This document shows positions 24,895 to 33,784 of a stretch of DNA of 64,000 bases, in pieces. A program made the position numbers and the translations under genes. Numbering within the stretch: the stretch's first letter is position 1; each line of letters begins with the position of its first letter. Under the pieces are notes generated by a model. That model did no database searches, was not told where the DNA came from, and worked only from the letters and a program-made list of their open reading frames with translations. Source of the DNA: a virus; IMG/VR virus record IMGVR_UViG_3300033156_000312, positions 18,046 to 82,045 of that record; one strand, given 5' to 3'.

Positions 24895-25558
24895 AATAGC
24901 AATTCTTGTTCCATGTTACAATGAAGAAAATCATATTAACAATATGATTTCTAAATTAAATAAATTGTCGTTACCTTATTTGTTTGTAAATGATGGTTCT
25001 ACAGATTGCACTCATAAAATTCTACATAGTATTCAATGCCCTTATATTGAGTATTATCCAAACAAAGGCAAAGGATATGCCATAAAAAAAGGAGCTAAAC
25101 ATTTAATAGCTCAAGGATATGATTATATTTTGATTATAGATTCAGACGAACAAAATGATATGAATGATTATTCACAATTTGTGAATGTTTTAAAAATACA
25201 TCCAGATGCAAAAATTGTTATAGGAAATAGATTTCATAACCCTCAAAACATGCCAACTATAAGATATTATACTAATAAATGCATGTCTTGGATTATATCC
25301 AAATTAGCTCATCAAAAAATAACAGATACTCAATGTGGGTTTAGATTAGTGCATAAAGAGGTATTTAAAATAAGAACAAAAAGTTTACGATTTGAATACG
25401 AATCCGAACAATTAATCAAAGCTGGAAGAAAAGGATATAAAATAGTATCGACTCCTATCAAATGTATTTATTTTAAAGATAGAAAATCCAAAATTAGACC
25501 TTTACAAGATACATTCAGATTTTTTAAAATGTTATTAAATATTTATTTAATAAAATAG
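24884..25558 (+). CDS. Family 2 glycosyltransferase
   Basis: A 224-aa GT2 enzyme. AILVPCYNEENHI is the nucleotide-binding start, FVNDGSTDCT and NKGKGYAIKKGA follow, IIDSDEQND is the metal-binding region (DSD), and ITDTQCGFRLVHKEVF matches dolichyl-phosphate mannose synthase-like enzymes. It probably makes a polyprenyl-phosphate sugar or glycosylates a surface polymer. Its last 16 bases overlap the 3' end of the convergent structural gene, with no terminator between. Confidence 0.88.
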   Translation: MSPKIAILVPCYNEENHINNMISKLNKLSLPYLFVNDGSTDCTHKILHSIQCPYIEYYPNKGKGYAIKKGAKHLIAQGYDYILIIDSDEQNDMNDYSQFVNVLKIHPDAKIVIGNRFHNPQNMPTIRYYTNKCMSWIISKLAHQKITDTQCGFRLVHKEVFKIRTKSLRFEYESEQLIKAGRKGYKIVSTPIKCIYFKDRKSKIRPLQDTFRFFKMLLNIYLIK

Positions 25559-27678
25559 GGATGAACCCACCAATTTTCATTATATTGAAATGGCAGTGGA
25601 CAATTTGAATGGTCTGTTGATTCGTAATCTATTAATTGAGTTATTGTATATTTTCCCCAAAACCATAAGGAATTATAATCACATCTTGTGTCTCCCCCTC
25701 CTATATAAGTCGGAGCATCTGGACTTTGCCATGCAGAAGAAGGACTATCAGGAGTTACAAAATAGTTATACATATCCAAAGACCAAGGCCAATCATCAGC
25801 GGGACATAAATTTGGAACATTATAATATTTAATTCCTGCGTATATGTTTTTATCTATAGGATAACTTGAATCAGCAAGAATAATATCCCCATTCGCATAA
25901 AATTTACTGATTGTTAATTCTTTACAACAATATTGAATAGTGCCAGTTACTTTTGGAGGCGTTTTGCCATGCACATTATCCCCAAACCATACAGTATCAG
26001 CAAATATCCAATAAACTGTATCTTCTGGCCCATAACTTATCACCTCTCCAGGTTCTATTCTTGTCCATTCTTTTCCTCGAATTGTTACAGTTGCAGATTT
26101 ATCGATAACGTCTGAATGTAATAAAGTTATATGAGTAGTTCCAAATAAATAACTTTCATTATGATATTCTTCTGCCAAATACATAGCCCCATCAGTTTTA
26201 GTCAATATACGATTATAACTTCCTCTGGTTAAAGCATTTTGCCAAGAAAATTCCCATTCCGTTTCATCTAAAACTTGAACGGCCTTATAAGAAGTTCCAA
26301 ACAGTTTGGTCTTTACTGAAGCATATCTGTTTATTTTTTTGTTTCTCTCCAAATTATCCATATCCCATCTATTAGGAACATACATAGTGAATTTATATAC
26401 TGATTTATCTTCTTTTACCGAACCAGCAGAGTTATATAAATTATCAAAACAGTTCATATCTATCGCAGGAGACCATGTTGCCCAAGAATGACATAAATCC
26501 CATTGTCTAATATAACTTTCTCGTTTTATTGAGCTTAATTCATATGTTGGAGTAAATACTCCTATATGCTGATATATTCCTCCGTCTTTATGTTCTAACG
26601 TTACTTGTTTACCTGTTGCAATAGCATCCTCTAAAAACCCGCATCCAACAAAATTACGCTCAGAAAGATTTTGAGGAGAAACTTTATATTCATCTAATTT
26701 AATTTCATTAGGTCGTGCATCGCTGAGAATTGTGATTTGAAGTTTTATATCAGATTCTATAGTATTCCCAGGGAAAAAAGTGCACCATTGGTCAGTTCTG
26801 CTTTCATGTCCTGAATATTTAATAAATTTACCCAAACAATGAGGAATTGGAACAGTATCATCACAACCACAGGCCCAATCGTATCCTCCAATACCATAAT
26901 ATCCCTGTTCAGCACATTTGCCTCCTGAAGCTTCGTAACATCCCTTATCTGTTGGCCCGAAGTATCTTCCTATTTGTTGTTGTAAATAAAAAATCCAATA
27001 ATAATGACAATAAGCATCTCCTGTATGCCAATTCGCCCAATTGAACCACGATAAATTCCCTTTTAAATATCTTGTATTAGCTCGATAAATAATTGCAGGA
27101 ATCATTGGAATTTCAGAAGGGATTGGATGTCTTAAATCTTCAAAATGTATGTTTTGAATTGAACCTTTCCAATTCTTTAAATCGGGAGGAATCCAATCGT
27201 ATTGATAATAGAGGTCGCCCACTGAACGCCTTTCATTTCCTTCATCATCATAATTGAAATATTGTTCTTTAGTAATACCGATACATTCCAATATTTTCTC
27301 TGTAGAATCTCTAATCTCTTGAATTAATTGTTTTGTAACTAAAAAATAGGCAGGGTCTCCTGGAACTAATGATTCGGGAATAGGACTAAATTCTGTTCTT
27401 TCAGAAGTAGGAATTCCTGCATCTATCTCTTGTTGTTTTCTGGCATCTTGGATTTCTTGTAAATGGTCTTTATGTATAACAGTAATCCCAGAATATAACT
27501 GTTTATCATTTAAATCAGTTACATATCCTGGGATTCCATTTAATGTAAGTAAAGGGTCATCTTTCCAAGTATAAATCCCTTGATTACGATAATACTCTCT
27601 TAGAGCTTCATCTGCTATTGGGTCTCCAGAGTTTATTATCCTACTAAAACACACTGGACATCTCTTGACATCTGCCAT
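25543..27678 (-). CDS. Large Cys/Trp-rich structural protein, probably tail tip
   Basis: A 711-aa protein and the last gene of the leftward virion operon. The N-terminus KRCPVCFSRI is half of a zinc ribbon. The middle is rich in Trp, Tyr and Cys (NWANWHTGDAYCHYYW, YDWACGCDD). The sequence is mostly beta and non-repetitive. It follows tail-tip genes and has a good site (aggag) before the ATG. I do not recognise a family; a tail-tip or receptor-binding component is the likeliest role. Confidence 0.65.
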   Translation of the reverse strand: MADVKRCPVCFSRIINSGDPIADEALREYYRNQGIYTWKDDPLLTLNGIPGYVTDLNDKQLYSGITVIHKDHLQEIQDARKQQEIDAGIPTSERTEFSPIPESLVPGDPAYFLVTKQLIQEIRDSTEKILECIGITKEQYFNYDDEGNERRSVGDLYYQYDWIPPDLKNWKGSIQNIHFEDLRHPIPSEIPMIPAIIYRANTRYLKGNLSWFNWANWHTGDAYCHYYWIFYLQQQIGRYFGPTDKGCYEASGGKCAEQGYYGIGGYDWACGCDDTVPIPHCLGKFIKYSGHESRTDQWCTFFPGNTIESDIKLQITILSDARPNEIKLDEYKVSPQNLSERNFVGCGFLEDAIATGKQVTLEHKDGGIYQHIGVFTPTYELSSIKRESYIRQWDLCHSWATWSPAIDMNCFDNLYNSAGSVKEDKSVYKFTMYVPNRWDMDNLERNKKINRYASVKTKLFGTSYKAVQVLDETEWEFSWQNALTRGSYNRILTKTDGAMYLAEEYHNESYLFGTTHITLLHSDVIDKSATVTIRGKEWTRIEPGEVISYGPEDTVYWIFADTVWFGDNVHGKTPPKVTGTIQYCCKELTISKFYANGDIILADSSYPIDKNIYAGIKYYNVPNLCPADDWPWSLDMYNYFVTPDSPSSAWQSPDAPTYIGGGDTRCDYNSLWFWGKYTITQLIDYESTDHSNCPLPFQYNENWWVHPYFIK

Positions 27679-27688
27679 ACCTTACTCC

Positions 27689-28390
27689 TTACGCTGTCGG
27701 GTCATATTCTGAATATGTTGCAAATAATCTCCAACACCTTGCATTTTTATCCCACGTTATAGCATTTTTAGAGCCATCTTCATTGTATAAAGGACTTCGT
27801 TTTGGATTTCCATTTTCGTCATTTACTATATTTCCGTTAGAGTCTCTTTCAACAAAATAACACGATTTAATATCAATTTCAATTGCTTTTACTCCCCAAC
27901 TTTTTGTTTTTGCATCAAAATCTAAATGAAGTGGCCCTATCATTTGAACACCGTCTAATCCATGTTCATTTTCATTAGATAATTTTATATTTGGTTCTTC
28001 TGTCCAAAATTGTTGAGTGTGAGGGTTATAATCTGTCATATCTTCATATTCTACAATTTCTAATTGTTCTGAAATTAAAGCTCCTCCTGACCATCTTGTA
28101 TGAGAATGTTTATTATAAGCTTTATTGGGAGTTGCATCAGGAGCTATTGCCCCATAGCTGGGATATAATAATTCTAAATCATTCCAAGCTAACAGTCCCC
28201 CGTAAATCCCCCCAGCTCCACTTCCAGGCTCAACGGGCCCAGATAAACTTCTGTCTCGAATACCTCCTACTTTAGAATACGGAACTGGTTCGTCATGTTC
28301 TTCTGTATCTGATAACTGTCTTAATTTTGCTTTTAAATTGACTATTTCTTGTTCTAACAATTCAATTCGTTGATTTAGTGTCAACTTCAT
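27689..28390 (-). CDS. Tail fibre-like protein with N-terminal coiled coil
   Basis: A 233-aa protein. Residues 1-27 form a coiled coil (LNQRIELLEQEIVNLKAKLR) suited to trimer formation. A Gly/Pro-rich linker follows, then NKHSHTRWSGGALIS, a His-rich patch like metal-binding HxH sites of phage fibres, and a beta-rich end. It lies between the tail-hub gene and the 711-aa gene. Confidence 0.62.
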   Translation of the reverse strand: MKLTLNQRIELLEQEIVNLKAKLRQLSDTEEHDEPVPYSKVGGIRDRSLSGPVEPGSGAGGIYGGLLAWNDLELLYPSYGAIAPDATPNKAYNKHSHTRWSGGALISEQLEIVEYEDMTDYNPHTQQFWTEEPNIKLSNENEHGLDGVQMIGPLHLDFDAKTKSWGVKAIEIDIKSCYFVERDSNGNIVNDENGNPKRSPLYNEDGSKNAITWDKNARCWRLFATYSEYDPTA

Positions 28391-28399
28391 ATATTCTCC

Positions 28400-31192
28400 T
28401 TACTCACCATGATAAGGTAAACTGACTGTTCGTATAAAACTCCTATCATTTTTAAGTTGTAAAGTTACTTTAAAAGTATTCAAATTATAAGACATTGACT
28501 GTATATTTAATGACTGTTCCAACATTTCTGGGACATATATTCTATTTGTTAAATCAATATTATAAAAACAAACAGCATCTATTATTAAATCTATCGTTCC
28601 TTCTATAGTTTTATCACAAGTTTTACTTAATTGCCAATTAGCATAATCATGAGCAAAAGGCTTATCATCCCATGAAGGAACATGCACTGCTCTCCCATCT
28701 GAATCTACATACCAGCCTCCTGTTTGGGCATTGAGATTTGTTAAAGATAACTGTCCTACTATTGTCGTAGGATAACTTCCCATTTTAGATGTTACAAATT
28801 TTAGTGGATGTTCATCGTCTCCTGGGGGTGGAGGAGGTGATAATTCAGGGTCTTCACTTGGGTCTTCTGTTCTTGAATAATATTTTTTCTTCCACAATTT
28901 TAACCTAATTCCAGGAGCTCTAACCGATGTAATTTCGCCATAGTCATTCATTTTATATAAATATATAGGGTCATTAAATGTAAGAATTCCGTCTTTATAA
29001 TCTATAGTAAATCCATCTCGCAATTTGCCATCTGGTTCTGTCTTTGTATAATCACTGGCTCCATCAGGTAAAAATACGTATACTCCAGGAGTAAAAACAT
29101 CCGTCCACTCTTCTAAGTTAGGGTCTAAAGGAGGCAGTTTGTATCGTCTGAATACGTTTTTGTATTGATTTGCCATATGAGATGGGTGATAATTCCACCC
29201 ATAACCATGACCTCCATCTTTTCTTACTAATACTTCATTTGCTGAGTCCCAATCTGGAATAGCAGATATAGCAACAAAATTATACATGTATCCTTCATAA
29301 GTTTTATATCTGTCTTCATATCTTCCATTATCTTCGTTATACCATCTAAATCGTCTAACTACCCAGTTACCCATTGTAACTCTTAATTTATTTACAATAT
29401 TTGCAACTGATTCGGTAATATTATGAGATAATACTTGATATATATTAAGATTTGTTCCTATTTTCTGTCTTTCTAATGTAATTATGCTTCCATTTCCAGC
29501 TCTCCATAACTTTCTATTTTCATCAACATCATAAAACCAACCAAAGTTCCCTGCTTCTTGAACTAATTGACTAATACAATCTGATGTTCCAATACCAAAA
29601 CAATTTATTGACTGTGGTATAAAATCTCCTATTCCAGGATTCCATCCACAAGCACTTAATCCTGCTGAAATAGTAGAATAATATACTTCTTTGGCATCGC
29701 TGGGTTTGTGCCCTATATAAAAATATTGATTATCACGATTATCTAACCAATATTTATCTTGACAATTTACACTTATTGTGTCTGGAGTATCAGTGGGCAT
29801 AATATCTACCACATATCCACTATATAATGTAAAATATCCACTCCAATCAGAATAATAATAGCGAATTGAGACTGAGGATTCTACTGAAGGTTTAGTGTCA
29901 TCATAAGGTCTTCCAAGAGTAAACGAAGCAGTATGAGAAGTGTTTAATGCTTTTGTAATAATGATAGAATCTATATCTGCATCAGTTTGTTCAACTCCAT
30001 TAATAAAAACTTTAATGAATTCTTTGCCTTGAGATTGAAATCCTGCATCTCCTGGAGTCATCCATTCTGCTATCATTCTGAAATCGTTAGTTACATCATA
30101 AATTTGTCTTCCAATTGTTCTAATATCATTATCAACATCATATTCTTTAGCATAAGCCATATTGACCGTGTTTATACAAGTCCCTAATACTCTTTTAACA
30201 GTGTTTATTTTGTTATTTATGACTTCAAGAACAGTTTTTACGAAATTAAATTTGTTTAATGTGTCAGAAAGAACCTGAATAACAGTGTTAATTTTACTGT
30301 CTATATCATATCGTTTTTGAATAACCATACGAAAATCGTTATCTATATCGTCTACAGTTCCAGATACAATTTCATCACTAAATAATATAGTATCTGCTGG
30401 TTCTATTTTTTCTCTCGAAACATTCAAATAGATGTCATCACTTAATTGTATAGTATCATGTTCAAATACTTCTTTAGCAAACGTAATCTCATCAGAAATA
30501 TTTAAAATATCTGAGAGTTCTTTCTTAAAGAGCGGATAATTAAGATAAATATCATCAGAAATATTTAATGTATCAGATAAAAATATTTCTATTTTCTGTT
30601 CCATATTTTCAGTGCGAGCAGTATAAGTTGAAGCCCCAGAAGCTTTACCATGTGAAAATCCAGCATATAAATAACGATAAGTAGTATTATTACATGTTAT
30701 TATGAGAGTATCTACTATATTCGTATCATTTGCTCTATCCGTCGAAGAAGAATATATTTTACACGTAGCCGTAGTGCCACTTCGAGAGACTTTAAGATAA
30801 TAAGTCGTATATTTTGATAACCAGTCGGTAGAATCTGTTTGTCCGTTTGCCGCATCTTTAAGACTTATTTTTATTTGGGTAGCTCCGTTTTTATTAATAG
30901 TAGATACAATCAATCCATTGGACATACTTAAATAATAATTTAAATCATTAGAAATACCCCAATGACCATGTATATTATAATCTCCTGTAGCACCTGTTAC
31001 TATATCAGGATATATATCAAAATCAAAGGTTACATCTCCAAAGTATCCAGCCCCAAAATCTTTATAGACATAAGTGCTATCTTTAATTTCTAATGAGCCT
31101 TGACAAGATAAACCATCTGTAGATATATCCCATGTGCTATTATTACCTGTCGGGTCATAGACAGTGTATGTTTGAAAGTTCTCGTAAGCCAT
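28400..31192 (-). CDS. Large tail-tip/hub protein with lectin-like N-terminus
   Basis: A 930-aa protein in three parts. Residues 1-200 are beta-rich and resemble a concanavalin-like sandwich (FDFDIYPDI, YYLKVSRSGTTATCKIYSSS). Residues 200-290 hold four degenerate repeats of the type DTLNISDDIYLN, followed by helical segments with repeated DNDFRMV/DSKINTV-like units. From about residue 380, FIKVFINGVEQTDADIDSII and GYFTLYSGYVVDI resemble baseplate-hub or tail-associated proteins that close the tail tube. It lies downstream of the tape measure gene, as hub genes do. Confidence 0.7.
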   Translation of the reverse strand: MAYENFQTYTVYDPTGNNSTWDISTDGLSCQGSLEIKDSTYVYKDFGAGYFGDVTFDFDIYPDIVTGATGDYNIHGHWGISNDLNYYLSMSNGLIVSTINKNGATQIKISLKDAANGQTDSTDWLSKYTTYYLKVSRSGTTATCKIYSSSTDRANDTNIVDTLIITCNNTTYRYLYAGFSHGKASGASTYTARTENMEQKIEIFLSDTLNISDDIYLNYPLFKKELSDILNISDEITFAKEVFEHDTIQLSDDIYLNVSREKIEPADTILFSDEIVSGTVDDIDNDFRMVIQKRYDIDSKINTVIQVLSDTLNKFNFVKTVLEVINNKINTVKRVLGTCINTVNMAYAKEYDVDNDIRTIGRQIYDVTNDFRMIAEWMTPGDAGFQSQGKEFIKVFINGVEQTDADIDSIIITKALNTSHTASFTLGRPYDDTKPSVESSVSIRYYYSDWSGYFTLYSGYVVDIMPTDTPDTISVNCQDKYWLDNRDNQYFYIGHKPSDAKEVYYSTISAGLSACGWNPGIGDFIPQSINCFGIGTSDCISQLVQEAGNFGWFYDVDENRKLWRAGNGSIITLERQKIGTNLNIYQVLSHNITESVANIVNKLRVTMGNWVVRRFRWYNEDNGRYEDRYKTYEGYMYNFVAISAIPDWDSANEVLVRKDGGHGYGWNYHPSHMANQYKNVFRRYKLPPLDPNLEEWTDVFTPGVYVFLPDGASDYTKTEPDGKLRDGFTIDYKDGILTFNDPIYLYKMNDYGEITSVRAPGIRLKLWKKKYYSRTEDPSEDPELSPPPPPGDDEHPLKFVTSKMGSYPTTIVGQLSLTNLNAQTGGWYVDSDGRAVHVPSWDDKPFAHDYANWQLSKTCDKTIEGTIDLIIDAVCFYNIDLTNRIYVPEMLEQSLNIQSMSYNLNTFKVTLQLKNDRSFIRTVSLPYHGE

Positions 31193-31218
31193 ACTTAATT
31201 CCTCTTAGATATTTAGTA

Positions 31219-31683
31219 TTATGCTCCTGCAACTGTAATAGTTATCTTTACATACAAATCAGTATCGTTATCAACAGATTTGGCATTAAATACGAATCTA
31301 TCAAGCATTATAGAACCTGTTACTGTTCCACTATCAAAAATTCCAGCTTCTTTAATATCATAAGATTCACCTGTGCCAAAACTGAAAGTTTTCTCGAAAG
31401 TGCATTTATAATCTGCTAAATATGCACGAGTTGCCTCTTCTCTTGCAACTTCATTCTTTAAAGCTGTATCACCAGCCACGACTGAATCGCCTGTTTCACT
31501 AATTCCAACAGCTATATGAGTAAATTCAGTTATACCTGTTCCTATTCCGCCAAGCAATTTTGCGACGTGTTCTTTACCAGTATTAACTATCATATTTTTA
31601 ACTTCTTCATGTTCTACAACAGTGCCATCTTTCTTTCTGGTTTCGATTATTGCATCGCCTATAAGAATTATCCCGTCTTTCAT
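31219..31683 (-). CDS. Tail protein, fibre-adaptor type
   Basis: A 154-aa protein. The ATG at 31683 follows aggagga and is preferred to an in-frame ATG at 31746. VKNMIVNTGKEHVAKLLGG, FTHIAVG and YDIKEAGIFDSG are typical of small phage baseplate/tail proteins that sit beside fibres. It is beta-rich in the C-terminal half. Confidence 0.68.
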   Translation of the reverse strand: MKDGIILIGDAIIETRKKDGTVVEHEEVKNMIVNTGKEHVAKLLGGIGTGITEFTHIAVGISETGDSVVAGDTALKNEVAREEATRAYLADYKCTFEKTFSFGTGESYDIKEAGIFDSGTVTGSIMLDRFVFNAKSVDNDTDLYVKITITVAGA

Positions 31684-31747
31684 TTTACGTTTCCTCCTCA
31701 GATTCATTTCTATTTTATCTCGTAATACAAATTTTTCTTTTTTCATA

Positions 31748-32176
31748 TTATCTCCATCCAGCAGGATTTAATCCTACGATTTTCCTATCATTTATGTCAA
31801 AGTCTCTTCTGACTATATCCCCAATTTTATATCTACTGTCTAAAGTCTGAAAAAGAGTTATACGATAGCTCACTACTTTTTTTCCTTTACGTCCCATGAT
31901 GTAAGCATATTCAATTCTGGGTTTATTATTAAGCTTTTCTATTGTCTTCCCGATTCTCGCCCAATCTTTTGTAGCTTCTATCATGTGATAATATTCATCA
32001 TAACCATGTAAAGTCAAATAATTACCGTCAGGTAATCTATAAAATATTCTTTTAATTTTCTTATCGGGCATATCATTCCAACCAGTGTTGAAATAACTTT
32101 TACCCCCTTCATACGCACTTCCATCGCTGAAAATTACTTGATAAAGAGCTTGATTTTTTTTATCACTCTTTTTCAT
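31748..32176 (-). CDS. Hypothetical protein
   Basis: A 142-aa basic protein with aromatic beta-like segments (ALYQVIFSDGSAYEGGKSYF, KKVVSYRITLFQ). Its first base overlaps the stop of the zinc-ribbon gene upstream. It lies in the tail-tip cluster, but no family is recognised. Confidence 0.6.
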   Translation of the reverse strand: MKKSDKKNQALYQVIFSDGSAYEGGKSYFNTGWNDMPDKKIKRIFYRLPDGNYLTLHGYDEYYHMIEATKDWARIGKTIEKLNNKPRIEYAYIMGRKGKKVVSYRITLFQTLDSRYKIGDIVRRDFDINDRKIVGLNPAGWR

Positions 32177-32616
32177 TATTTTATCTCCTTTACAGTTATA
32201 CCTTTAATGATTGTTACAAGCGATTTCAAATTATATATTGCTTTCATAAGAATTCTTTTTCCTTTTCTCTTAGCTTCGCATAATCCACAAGCTTCAGTTG
32301 TTTTAATGAAAGTTCTTAGTTCCAACTCTATAGACTTACCATTAACATCGATATTTGCTTTTAATGAAACTTGATAGCGATTTTTTCGTCTATCAAGTCG
32401 CTTTCTATTTAATTCTTTGAATCTTTGTTGAACTTTTGCTGGAATTGGTTCCTCACGTTTTTCAAGAACAATATTACATTTGTTACATTTCATTGTTGCT
32501 ACTTGTGAAATAGCCTTAATAACTTCAAATTGATTCTGCTCTTTCTGTTCAACTTTGGATTTCATTTCCTGAATCAAAATGAAGTTTTGTCTATTACCGC
32601 ATTTTGGACATTGCAT
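32176..32616 (-). CDS. Zinc-ribbon protein
   Basis: A 146-aa protein with N-terminal CPKCGN and CNKC about 40 residues later, and an additional CGLC near residue 117. A Lys/Arg-rich helix lies between. It looks like a nucleic-acid-binding ribbon rather than a structural protein, despite its place among tail genes. A strong aaaggag precedes the start. Confidence 0.62.
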   Translation of the reverse strand: MQCPKCGNRQNFILIQEMKSKVEQKEQNQFEVIKAISQVATMKCNKCNIVLEKREEPIPAKVQQRFKELNRKRLDRRKNRYQVSLKANIDVNGKSIELELRTFIKTTEACGLCEAKRKGKRILMKAIYNLKSLVTIIKGITVKEIK

Positions 32617-32646
32617 TATTATCTCCTTTGTTTATAATCAATTATC

Positions 32647-33312
32647 TTAATTCCAGGTATATCTACATGTTAATACAAAAGTTTCAACTGCTGGAGTTCC
32701 GTAACCTGCTGGGATTACAATTTTGAGATTAGCATAAAGATTTCTCTCTGATTCACCAGTTGATAAACTTATAGCTCCATTACCATCATTCAATTGTAAC
32801 ACTCTTGCAGAATCATCACCAGCTATCGCAGTTCCAGTCCAATCTACACCAGGAAGTGAAGAAGTTGTGCAAATAGCCTTAATCATAGAATTTGCAGGTG
32901 TTCCATTACCAAGAACATGTTTAGCATATGTAGTATGATTATCATCATCCCATGCTTCTAATTGAGGTTCAGAAGCAGTATCTCCATCAAAAGCAAAATT
33001 AAAAACATATCTCTTATTTTCACCCATACCAATAACTTTATGAGTATAATATGAACCTCCAACATCATGAGAATAATCCATTAACAAACAGAGAGCTACT
33101 GTAACATCTACAGACGCATCTATAATAGTTGCCGCTTCATTTAACTCTGTCGGAGTGGGTTCAGAAGTCATTAAATCTTTGACTATTGCACTCCCTGCCG
33201 TCCAAATCAGATAATCGTGGTCAAGGTCTAAAGCAATATACCCTGCACCAGTATCTTCATAAGCTAAATCTGCATCCACATAATTTACTCTTACTGTTAG
33301 ATTTGTTGCCAT
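32647..33312 (-). CDS. Putative tail structural protein
   Basis: A 221-aa beta-rich acidic protein (LTVRVNYVDADLAYEDTGAG, VALCLLMDYSHDVGGSYYTH). Length and position after the tape measure suggest a tail-tip or tube-related subunit. A strong aggagga precedes the start. No motif identifies it. Confidence 0.6.
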   Translation of the reverse strand: MATNLTVRVNYVDADLAYEDTGAGYIALDLDHDYLIWTAGSAIVKDLMTSEPTPTELNEAATIIDASVDVTVALCLLMDYSHDVGGSYYTHKVIGMGENKRYVFNFAFDGDTASEPQLEAWDDDNHTTYAKHVLGNGTPANSMIKAICTTSSLPGVDWTGTAIAGDDSARVLQLNDGNGAISLSTGESERNLYANLKIVIPAGYGTPAVETFVLTCRYTWN

Positions 33313-33348
33313 CGTATTCCTCCTACTGATTTCTTTTTCGTATATCCA

Positions 33349-33771
33349 TTAATACGCTAATACTAAAAATGCTACTCTATACTCTTGAACTCCCACTCTC
33401 ATTGATTGTGGAAATTCTATCTCTGATATTCTTCTGACCGTATAAGACCAGTCTGTAGTCCATGCACCCCCAGTAATAGGTCTATGCTTTAAAGTTAATG
33501 TAGCAACATCAGTTGTAATATTTGAACGCATAGTATTCATCAAAGTAGTTATATCTTCATAACCATCAGCATCATATAACTTTCCTCTGACTTCAATTGT
33601 CTGACTTTTTTTACCTCCAGGAATTACTATAGCACCATCTCCTCTATTACCTTGAATAATTGTAGCTTTCATTCCTTCTTTAGGGTCAGTTACATGAAAT
33701 ACATATGGTAAATCATAATCATGAGTGCCATCATCAAAATTTACTACTACTTCATAATCTTGATATGCCAT
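33349..33771 (-). CDS. Putative distal tail protein
   Basis: A 140-aa protein directly after the tape measure gene. KKSQTIEVRGKLYDADGYED and FPQSMRVGVQEYRVAFLV match the beta-sandwich pattern of distal-tail or tail-tube-like proteins that nucleate the tail tip. The assignment rests on gene order plus fold impression. Confidence 0.6.
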   Translation of the reverse strand: MAYQDYEVVVNFDDGTHDYDLPYVFHVTDPKEGMKATIIQGNRGDGAIVIPGGKKSQTIEVRGKLYDADGYEDITTLMNTMRSNITTDVATLTLKHRPITGGAWTTDWSYTVRRISEIEFPQSMRVGVQEYRVAFLVLAY

Positions 33772-33784
33772 ATATTATCTCCTC

